Origin: Symsagittifera roscoffensis
Lineage: Eukaryota > Xenacoelomorpha > Acoela > Convolutidae
Assembly (NCBI RefSeq): GCF_963678635.1
Contig: NW_026971642.1
Span: 1-42,097 of the forward strand
Reading direction: 5' to 3'
DNA: 42,097 nt
The stretch's first letter is position 1. Each line of letters starts with the position of its first letter. Position numbers and translations under genes: made by a program. This document shows, one piece after another, positions 34,160 to 42,097 of the stretch. The notes below the pieces were generated by a model. It searched no databases. It was not told the origin of the DNA and worked only from the letters and a program-made list of their open reading frames with translations.

Positions 34160-37090
34160 AAGAAGACTTGATAAATAATTTGAAATGAATCTGAAAAGCC
34201 AAACATTATACTTGAAAAAACTCTATTTAAAATTTAAAGAGTGTTTTCATCCTTTTTCTTGAACTGTCATTTTTCTATTCAATTGTTCTGACTGATGATA
34301 AAACCAGCAACAATCGAGTTCAAATTGTCGTGAAATTTTCAATGGAAATCGATCCGAAAATCTACTCCATTGGTTACAAGCTTGCGGAGACTGACTTAGA
34401 AAAGATTTTCTATGTTCTTTTATGTTCTTGCTAACTTTCGAAATTTTATTAACATCCATTCTCAATCAAAAAATGCCTTCATCATAGAAATTCAAAGTTG
34501 AAACAGCAATATCAGCTTTGGAAATCAATTGAGCTTTTAGAAAAAAAAATTATGGTATTAATTCTGCTTCATATTAATGAACGTTCGTTGATACATTTTT
34601 TCATCTAAAACTCAAATTTTAAGTAAAATTTTGTTCAAATTCGATTAAGTTGGACGATACTAAACGAAAAAGAAACTAAGAAAATATCAATTTGAGATAC
34701 AAACTCAATTCAATTCTTTAGGAGTTTTAAGATAATTTTATTAAAACTTAGCTTAAAACTCTTATTACATATTGAGACAAAATTCAACATAAAAGTGTAA
34801 TGTTTTGAAAACGTCCTATCATTTGATTTACTAGGTAATTTTATATGAAAATTCAGTTTTTTTGACAAGAAATTTGTGAAGTAAGCACAAATCTGACATC
34901 TCTTGGAAGATGAACTGAAGCATAAATCAAAAACTCATCAGAGATAATAAATAACAAGCTTGCATAATTTTCTGTACAAACACAAAACTTTAGCATGAGC
35001 ATTTGTGTGATCTCTTAATTATATGAGGTTTAACAAGAAAAATTTTAGTTAGACACACAGTAATTATTTAGTTCTGGTCAGCTCCAATTTTCTTCAAATG
35101 AGAAAATTACATAGAACTATAGTTTTTTGCGCAAATTTATTCAATTGTTCCAGTTTGCACCACGATTTCCTTTCATTAATCGATTTTTTTGAAAACAGAT
35201 CTTTTAGAAGTTCATAAAGGTTTCAGAAACCTGGAACGAAGTTCCCTTGCTTATTTCTGATTCCGAAGGGTTTTGCAAATTATAAACAGTAGGGCTGATC
35301 TTATTTTATTCTAAGAAATCAACGTAGAGTTACATCTTTATATTCTCATTGACAATCGAGTGCTTAAAATAGCACCGATTTTTTCTCACAGACACATTTT
35401 TGAGAAAACCTCCGACATAATCAAGAACAAAATGCGATTTAATAAAATTTTTGCAATAAAAAAAATTAAGGATACAAAAATTTGTGTTTTTGCTGAAAAA
35501 GTTTGCAGTAGCAACTAAACAAGGGAACCTAAATGAGAACATGTACAAATTACATAGGAAAATTATACGTTGTTAGTTGTAATTTTATCTGTGTCAGCAA
35601 AGTGTTTGTTCAATTGAAACTATTTTCTCCTAAACTCCTCAGTTCCGACTATCTTTTCTTGTAAAAGAGTTCAATTGCAAAAAAATGCAATAAGCAAAGC
35701 AAGAATAAGCTTGAGACTTTGAAAACTTCTACAGAAAAAACAATAAAAACTCTGTTGTAGGAGCAAAATTGGGATAATCTTCAGTTTTGAAGAAGATTTT
35801 GTTAAATATCATACAATCAAATACTTAAAAAAAAAACAATTTTGAGTCAGTTTTAGCAGTAAAGTATTCAGTTTTTGTCACTGATCCTAAATTTATTATT
35901 TTGAATAAGGTTGAAAATTTTTCTGAAGTTGTAATTTTTGTACATGTTTGGTTTAATCTTTGAGAAAAAAACTGAGAAGGAGTTGGATCATGGAGCTTAA
36001 TCAAGAAGTTTCAAGGAAAATTGTGCTTATTGTTCGATTGAATTGAGATTTTTAAATGAAGATTCTTTGAGTTGGACAAAAAAAGACCAGTTAACTACAC
36101 AAGTGGAAGGTTAAAAAAGAAAACTTTGGTTAGATTTGATAATTTTTTTTCTCGAAAATTACAATTAATTAACCGAGAAATCTGAAATTTCAATATTGAT
36201 TCTGCTAATATCAGCTTTATATGTTCAGAGCGTTACAAAATATCACTTCATTGCTCAAATCAGACTAAACTATATCGTATTTTTTTTGAGATATATATTT
36301 TCTCAATTAGATCAGAAGCAACAGAAAACTACCCAAAACCTTGAGATTTCTGCAATTCTTTTAAAAAAGATTAAATTTGTTGCAGTTTTTTTCCAAAAAC
36401 TTAAAATTTTTTGCAATTTTTCACAAAAACTTGAAATTTCTGCAATTTTTCCAAGTAGTTGCAGTAGGTTTCAGCATAATTTTAGCTAGATTGAGTACTG
36501 TTTCAAAAAACAAAATTGAAAAAAATAAAACAGGTTTGAAGTCAAATTACTTATCGTGTTTTAAAGTTTTTAGAAAAAATGTCATTTTTTTCGATAAAAA
36601 ACTTCCAATTAATTGCACATCTTACCATTGTTTTAACATGAACGAAAAAACCTAATACCTTCATTACACAATCTACACATGATGTTCAAAAGTTACATAA
36701 CAAGTGCCGAGGTTTTTGAGAAAAAACTAGACATTTCCAAACAAAATCCAAAAAAACACCGTTTTTCTTACCATACTCTTACTATCGCATTGAAACAATA
36801 CCGTTCCCTATCCTAATATTATGAATTTCTAACACTTATACAAAGGTGTATCTATACACTATCCTAATACATGGGAAATCTAAACACTGTCTTAAAAAAT
36901 GGTAAGATCGGGCTTTTTCTGAAACTTACCATCTGAAACCTACGGTAAAACCTATCTGGAAACATAGGAATTCTTTAACCCATCTTAACCCATAGGGAAA
37001 TCTATTCTCTATCTTAAAATATAGGTTGCGGACCGGATACTCTATCTATAGCCTATGTTAGTACATGGGGATCCGCAACCACCTTCCCTT
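34160..37090 (-). repeat. Repeat family U, inverted near-complete copy
   Basis: In reverse complement this is the best match to the 9.31-12.66-kb copy: the U start lies at about 37090 (ccgcaaccacc; ggttgcggaccggatac at about 37021) and the distal end touches W3. Landmarks include cttaccatactcttac, aaaacaccgtttttcttac, ccaaaaacttaaaat, ccagttaactacacaa and gttccagtttgcacc. It has a single copy of the block duplicated at 10.34-11.0 kb. Frames inside (35330-35548, 36196-36655) have no conserved counterparts. Confidence 0.8.
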
Positions 37091-37094
37091 CTTT

Positions 37095-38000
37095 CTCCTC
37101 ACTCATATACTACTGATAATCATTTTTATTCAATTTTGCTGTGGGTCTGAAGAAAGAGGTCTATCAAGGTAAAAGTGTTCTGACATAGTTTTTGATCAGG
37201 TCATCAATTTTGAAACTTTTAAACCACTCACACAATCACTTTTCTTCAAATCTGTATGCCCTTTCTTTTTGTGCTTTCCCGATTCGTATGAATCAACTTT
37301 CTCTTCTGATTACCTCGTTGAATGTCTTGATCTGAGACTAGCTTCTTGAAATGCACAGAAATGACATTAGCATCCCAAACTCTATAACTAGAACTCTATT
37401 TTACAGTAATCATAATGGCTGTCCATATAAAAACAGAAGCGAAAAAGACCGTCCAGATGAATGATTGTCTCAGATGAATGACTGTCCAGATGTGAAATTG
37501 CTCTCAAGTTCGTATTCTTGTGTTGTTTCCGAAAGAAAGACATAACATACTCTCAAAGTTGAGAGATTGTTGAGTCTAGCTTTATACTTTTGCATAATGG
37601 TGACAAACTCCTATCTCATCTATAGACCTGTTGGCATATCTTGACACAATGAGTTTGGTTATAGCTAGCTTGCATCAATTCCAACAATCGACTTACAACC
37701 TTTGATGAATTTCTGATGATTGCTTTATCAACTAAAGCTTTTCCAGTGGACACAATTGAAGATCCCTCAGTAATGCCTTCTCGTTTTTTTTTTCAACCAA
37801 AGCTTTATCACCTTCGCAAAATGGATTAAAATTGTATGTCCTAGATAAGTGTAGAAACAAGCTAGCTAGTTTTGGAAGATTAAATCCTAGTTGAAACAAA
37901 TATAACCCTTTTTTATGATAAAACTGAACCATTATGAGCCTTGGTTTCGGGGTTGGAAAAAAAAGCCTTGTTGTTGTTCCACTTCAGAAAATCTTTGTAT
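37095..38000 (-). pseudogene. Maverick/Polinton-type DNA polymerase B remnant, copy 1
   Basis: On the minus strand the 37732-37932 frame reads FYHKKGLYLFQLGFNLPKLA and NPFCEGDKAL. It is preceded in another frame by DFLKWNNNKA and followed, after shifts, by KSIVGIDAS and MPTGL (positions ~37610-37700). This order matches protein-primed family B DNA polymerases of Mavericks: the segment around the third exonuclease motif, then motif A. Such elements are linear virus-like transposons that encode their own polymerase. Only this central section is present; the palm motifs further downstream were not found and there are several stops and frameshifts, so the copy is dead. The domain assignment rests on motif order. 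Confidence 0.75.
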
Positions 38001-39074
38001 TGAGATTACTAAGTGATTTCTCTTTGGGTTGGACAAAAAAAACAGTTGATTCCACGAATGAAAGGTCAAAAAAGAAAACCTTGGATAGATTTGACTAAAT
38101 TTAACAATTGATTAATCGAGAAATCTGAAATTTCAATACTGATTCAGCTAATATGAGCTTTGTTTGTTCAGAGCATTATAAAACTCCTTCTGTAGTTCAA
38201 ATAAGGCTGTATCGTATTTCATTTTTTGAGATTTAGGTTTTTTCAATCAGATCAGAATCAGCAAAAAACTATCCAAATCCTTGAGATTTCTGCAATTCTT
38301 TAAAAATGTTTGACTTTATTGCAATATATCCCGAAAACTTGAAATTTTTGCATTTTTTTCCAAAAACTCGAATTTTTCTTGAAGTTGCACTAGGTTTCAG
38401 CATAGTCTTAGCTATATTGAGTTCTATTCCAAAAAATGAGCATAAATGAAGTGAAATAGAATTGAAGTCAAATTACCTCAAATATTATCGTGTTTTGAAG
38501 TTTTTTGAGAAAATGTCAATTTTTGATAAAAAATTTCAACTATTTGCACATCTTACCATTGACTTCCCATGAATCAAAAAACCTAATATCTTCCTTAGAC
38601 GATCTACACGTAACACCTGAAAATTACAAAACGCAAGCAGAGATTTTTGCAAAAAAACTAGACATTCCACAAAAAATCCAAAAAAAACACCGTTGTTCTT
38701 TTCATTCTCTTACCATCACACTGAAACCTTAACATTCCCTATCCTAATGCATTGAGAAACCTATAAAGTTAAGACGATGAATTTCTAACCCTAATCAATA
38801 AGAATATCTGTACACTATCCTTTTTCATGGGAAATCTAAACACTATCTTAAAACATGATAACAATGGGCGCCAAAATCTTTTATGAAACTTACCATATCA
38901 ATTATTTGGTAAAACCTATCCTAAAACATAGGAAATATATTCCCAACTTAATACACGTGAAATATAATCCCTATCTATACATATGTTGCGGAACGGATAC
39001 TCAATAGCGTATGTTAAAAGATGGGGGTCCGCAACCACCTCCCCCCTCTTTTCTCCTCACTCATATACTACTGA

Positions 39075-39970
39075 TAATCATTTGTATTCAATTTTTCTAT
39101 GTGTCTCTTGACAGAGGTCTATCCAGGTAAAAGTGTTCTGACATGATTTTTGATCAAGTCATCAGTTTTTAAACTTTCCCACCACTCACAAAATCAAAAA
39201 TCTTCAAATTGGTATTTTCTTCCTTTTTGTGAATTCCCCTTGCGTATGAATCATCTCTCTCTTCTGATAAACTCATTGACTATCCTAATCTGAGACTAGC
39301 TTCTTGAAAAGCAAAGAAACTACTTTTGCATTTCATTATTCCGAACTCTAACTTACAGTGATCACAATTACTGTCCACAATAAAACAGACGTGAAAAGGA
39401 CTGTCCAGATGAATGACTGTCTCAGATGAATGACTGTCCAGATGTGTAATAGCACTCAAGTTCGTTTTTTTTGTCATATTTCCGACAGAAAGACATGAAC
39501 ATATTCTCACAATTGTGAGAAGATTAAGTCTAGCGTTAGACTTTTGCATAATGGTGACAAACTCCCATCTCATGTATAGTCATGTTGGCATACCGTGACC
39601 CATTGTGTTTGGTTATAGATGGCTTGTATCAATTCCAACAACCGGTTAACAATCCTCGATGAGTTTCTGATGGATGTTTTTTCAACTATAACATTTCGGG
39701 TGGACATAATTGAAGGTCCATCAGTCATGCATTCTCGTATTTTTTCATGCAAAGCTTTATCACCTTCGCAAAATGGATTAAATTTATATGTTGTAGAAAT
39801 GTGTAGACATAGAATAGCTAGATTTGGAAGATTACATCCAAGTTGAAACATATGTATTCCTTTGTTATGATAAAACTTAACCATTCTGTGTGCCTTGTTT
39901 TTCTGCTTGGAAAAAGAGCCTTGTTTTTGTACCACTTCAGAAAGTCTTTGGGCTTCATTCTTTTATTTTT
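39075..39970 (-). pseudogene. Maverick/Polinton-type DNA polymerase B remnant, copy 2
   Basis: This second copy retains longer open frames than the first. Minus-strand 39570-39935 (121 codons) includes MVKFYHNKGIHMFQLG, NLPNLAILCLH, NPFCEGDKALHEKIRECM and GPSIMST. The bases for DFLKWYKNKA lie just upstream in another frame, and VVGID plus a degraded proline-threonine-glycine site follow at about 39590-39650. The next frame, 39280-39573, carries RWEFVTIM and VDSNCDHCKLEF, a cysteine-containing insert also expected in nematode Maverick polymerases. Stops and shifts separate the segments. The direction is the same as copy 1, and both lie upstream (on the minus strand) of a U start. A plus-strand frame over it is a shadow. 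Confidence 0.8.
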
Positions 39971-40145
39971 CGCCAATATCTTGTAAACAATTCTAAAGAT
40001 CCGAGCCAGATTAATACAGTTTTAATTTGAAGCTTTTTCAATGCTTCTTGTTCGTAAATACCACTGTATCTCTACTTCTCAAAACCAATGAAGTCTTTGT
40101 CTAAAATAATTATGGTCCTAAGTTTAACGAAAAAGGCTTTGTATA

Positions 40146-40346
40146 ATGGAAATTTTGACAATTTTCAAACTAATCAGAGGAAAAGAACCCTTCGTGAATC
40201 TAAAAAAAATTAGATGCGACCGGATTAAAATCAGGCAATATTTACGGCTGTTTAACACAAAAACAGTAAAAAACGTATATATCTCTCCAGATGTTGTTTC
40301 AATTGAATCAGCTGATTTTTTTCTAAAATCTCAAAAACTGGGTTGA
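40146..40346 (+). CDS. Possible exon of an unrecognised protein
   Basis: A 66-codon frame starts with ATGGAAATTTTGACA and has good amino-acid balance: PFVNLKKIRCDRIKIRQYLR, then FNTKTVKNVYISPD. The pattern of a basic leucine-type strand followed by 'NTKTVKNVYIS' is slightly reminiscent of the C-terminal repeats of nematode F-box-associated (FTH-like) proteins, but I would not name it. It ends at a TGA right after QKLG. It could be an intact small gene or a first exon; I see no clear donor site before the stop. Confidence 0.3.
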   Translation: MEILTIFKLIRGKEPFVNLKKIRCDRIKIRQYLRLFNTKTVKNVYISPDVVSIESADFFLKSQKLG

Positions 40347-40486
40347 CATATCTGCTCCTTCCAAATCGTCAACGAATTCATATTTGTAATCATTTTTGTT
40401 CCTCGAATAACTTCTTCTCGATTATTCAGTTGATTTTTTTTCGCTCATCGTCAGCTACATTAAAATCTTGATTTTTTCATTTCCAG

Positions 40487-40770
40487 CTTAACGTTCTCAG
40501 CCAAAAGCTCTTTGTTTCAATTGAATTCGATGATAAAGAGACTGATATCGGAACTTTTAATTTCAATCCAGGTTGTAAATTGTGTTCAATTCTTCTGTAG
40601 GAACTCAAATTGGCTCAAAATCAAAAATCACTAGACTTTCGAACAATTTTACATCTTCAGAAACTGGAAGATTGAATCCCAGTGGCTTTTCGAACAATTT
40701 TTTGCGAATCTGGAACACATTCATAGATAAACATGTCTCACTCCAATTTTTCATCTCAGAAGAAGTTTGA
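40487..40770 (+). CDS. Possible exon(s) with strong 3' splice site
   Basis: A good nematode-like acceptor (ttttttcatttccag) ends at about 40486. It is followed by LNVLSQKLFVSIEFDDKETD and IGTFNFNPG in one frame, running to a TAG at 40599-40601. If the 29 bases gttgtaaattg...tctgtag were removed, the frame would join directly to GTQIGSKSKITRLSNNF and continue to FFISEEV at 40770. Such an intron is shorter than nematode introns usually are, so a small indel or a pseudogene is as likely as splicing. I recognise no domain. It may belong with the frame at 40146. Confidence 0.35.
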
Positions 40771-40842
40771 TGAGAACCTGAGATATTTTGATTAAACTGT
40801 CATAACTAGCACACCAAAAACACTTGAAGAAGCCATGTATAT

Positions 40843-41365
40843 CATATGTAACAAAATCATATTTTTGAAACCCATATTTTTCACTGATCATTTTTCCAAT
40901 AACTAGATTTAGCTAGAATAACAGCTAGATTTACTACGTAGTCACCTTCTTAGATTTGGCATTTATAAAGTTATGACATCTGAAATTTTATATAAATATA
41001 ATTTCTCGCACAATTTTTTCGACAACATGCAAGTCCTTCACGAAAATTCATGAAAGAATTTCGATCTTAACCAGACTTTGTTATGTTTTTTACAAAGTAT
41101 CTAGAAGTGTGAGAGTTGAGATCATTAGGTCCATTCACGTACAAAGCCAAAGAGCGGAACAGAAACTAATGAATTGTTATGGTTTCCTGTCTTTGAGAGA
41201 TAAAATTGTTATGTTTCTTGTCTCTCATATGTCGTAGTAAAAGCTCAGGTGATACATGGGATGTTTTTGAGCAACGCAACAAAAGTTTAACTTTACAAAT
41301 CATCTTGAATTGTCATTTTGTGAATCTTATCCCTTCACAACCGTGTTTAAATAAATTCCGCTTCA
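40843..41365 (+). repeat. Direct repeat, copy 1 (~730-bp period)
   Basis: The block begins tatgtaacaaaatcatattt and ends cttcacaatcaatcgtgtta. It matches 41573-42097 with few differences; copy 1 has a small extra segment (agatttagctagaa) near 40904. Landmarks are caccttcttag, ttatataaatataatttctc, gttgagatcattaggtcc and tacatgggatgtttttgag. No convincing gene lies within it. Confidence 0.9.
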
Positions 41366-41394
41366 CAATCAATCGTGTTAAATAGTTTTGCTTC

Positions 41395-41572
41395 ATGTTC
41401 TTTTATCCAATATTGTTGCAGATAGTTTTGACTGAGGAACTCCTGAAAACCAGTATAGAAAACCGTCGACTGCTTCGAACTTTGTTGAGTATTCCTCTAG
41501 GTCAATTAATTGTTCAATTTTTTTTCATTAGTTTACAATCGGGAAAAAAATACCTTTTAGAACAACTTTTCA
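41395..41572 (+). other. Unique spacer between direct repeats; possible coding bit
   Basis: The sequence between the two repeat copies contains a possible acceptor (tattgttgcag, ending ~41421) followed by an open stretch, IVLTEELLKTSIENRRLL then RTLLSIPLG. The frame runs on into the repeat, where it ends at 41616. It could be an exon fragment displaced from the gene at 40.1-40.8 kb. I cannot assign a family. Confidence 0.3.
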
Positions 41573-42097
41573 TATGTAACAAAATCATATTTTTTGAAAC
41601 CCATTTTTTTCACTGATCATTTTTCCAATAACTATAACAGCTAGATTTACTATGTAGTCACCTTCTTAGTTTTGGCATTTATAAGGTTATGACATCTGAA
41701 ATTTTATATAAATATAATTTCTCGCACAATTTTTTCGACAACATGCAAGTCCTTCACGAAAATTCATGAAAAGATTACGATCTTCACCAGACTTTGTTAT
41801 GATTTTTACAAAGTATCTAGAAGTGTGAGAGTTGAGATCATTAGGTCCATTCACGTACAAAGCCAAAGAGCGGAACAGAAACTAATGAATTGTTATGGTT
41901 TCCTGTCTTTGAGAGATAAAATTGTTATGTTTTCTTGTCTCTCATATGTCGTAGTAAAAGCTCAGGTGATACATGGGATGTTTTTGAGCAACGCAACAAA
42001 AGTTTAACTTTACAAATCATCTTGAATTGTCATTTTGTGAATCTTATCCCTTCACAACCTTGTTTAAATAAATTCCGCTTCAAAATCAATCGTGTTA
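41573..42097 (+). repeat. Direct repeat, copy 2, runs to window end
   Basis: This is the second copy of the 40843 block. It is still aligned with copy 1 at the last base of the window (caatcgtgtta), so the repeat may continue or form a longer array beyond the edge. The 60-codon frame at 41825-42007 is interrupted in copy 1 and is not called as a gene. Confidence 0.9.

Larger units (their letters stand above)
36060..39970 (-). repeat. ~1.97-kb tandem duplication: U start plus polB remnant
   Basis: The block of about 36060-38000 is repeated at 38000-39970. Paired landmarks are ctcctcactcatatactactg at 37088 and 39056, aaaagtgttctgacat at 37171 and 39130, and the cagatgaatgactgtc run at 37470 and 39425. 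Each unit contains the proximal part of U followed by polymerase B sequence. The junction is near 38000, where DFLKW-coding bases meet the U segment gttggacaaaaaaa. Confidence 0.8.

Noticed and set aside
39619-39846. Plus-strand 75-codon frame
   Set aside because: It is antisense to the polymerase B remnant, which has clear family motifs.
1-42097. tRNA or rRNA genes
   Set aside because: I looked for GGTTCGAATCC-type T-loop sequence and A/B box pairs while reading and saw none convincing; a covariance-model search would be decisive.

Overview
The window looks like nuclear DNA of a rhabditid nematode, most likely Caenorhabditis or a close relative. It is very AT-rich, has splice-acceptor-like TTTTCAG/TTTCAG sites, carries a fragment resembling the nematode-expanded SPK domain, and holds decayed protein-primed DNA polymerase B sequence of the Maverick/Polinton type. 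There is no bacterial operon architecture. I saw no convincing tRNA, rRNA or CRISPR array. Almost everything between 7.6 and 42 kb is made of duplicated, inverted and decaying blocks, so this resembles a chromosome-arm or accessory region with very few intact genes.

Layout. 1-1020: unassigned AT-rich DNA. 1025-7415: a head-to-tail array of about ten ~640-bp units, with two-unit higher-order structure in its right half. 7.6-16.3 kb: copies and fragments of a long noncoding repeat (called 'U' here), mostly in + orientation, with a small coding remnant at 8694-8924 (SPK-like) and an inverted promoter fragment at 12.68-13.2 kb. 16.3-18.05 kb: mostly unassigned, with a promoter-only duplicate at 17.26-17.47 kb. 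18.05-25.25 kb: module 1, with four small plus-strand genes in the order X1, Y1, Z1, W1, followed by an inverted U copy. 25.26-26.6 kb: minus-strand copies of W and Z. 27.0-37.1 kb: module 2 (X2, Y2, Z2, W2, inverted U, Z3, W3, inverted U). 36.06-39.97 kb: a ~1.97-kb tandem duplication joining the 5' part of U to polymerase B remnants. 40.1-40.8 kb: possible exons of an unrecognised gene. 40.84-42.10 kb: a two-copy direct repeat of ~730-bp period that runs off the window end.

How the parts relate. X, Y, Z and W keep the same order and strand in both modules, and comparison between copies shows their reading frames. X encodes a small acidic protein and X1 still has a 127-codon open frame. Y ends in a possible PC4-like beta fold. 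Z has a weak T-box-like MFPSKSF motif. W has two CxxC-type zinc-finger-like units. Each Z-W interval contains a row of CCAAT-type (GATTGG) elements at ~55-60-bp spacing. Only X1 and W1 keep open frames compatible with a product. The other copies carry separate stops and frameshifts. The four-gene cassette, its CCAAT arrays and its fixed association with the U repeat are the least explained part of the window and the best candidate for something undescribed. X, Y, Z, W and U are labels of mine, not published symbols.
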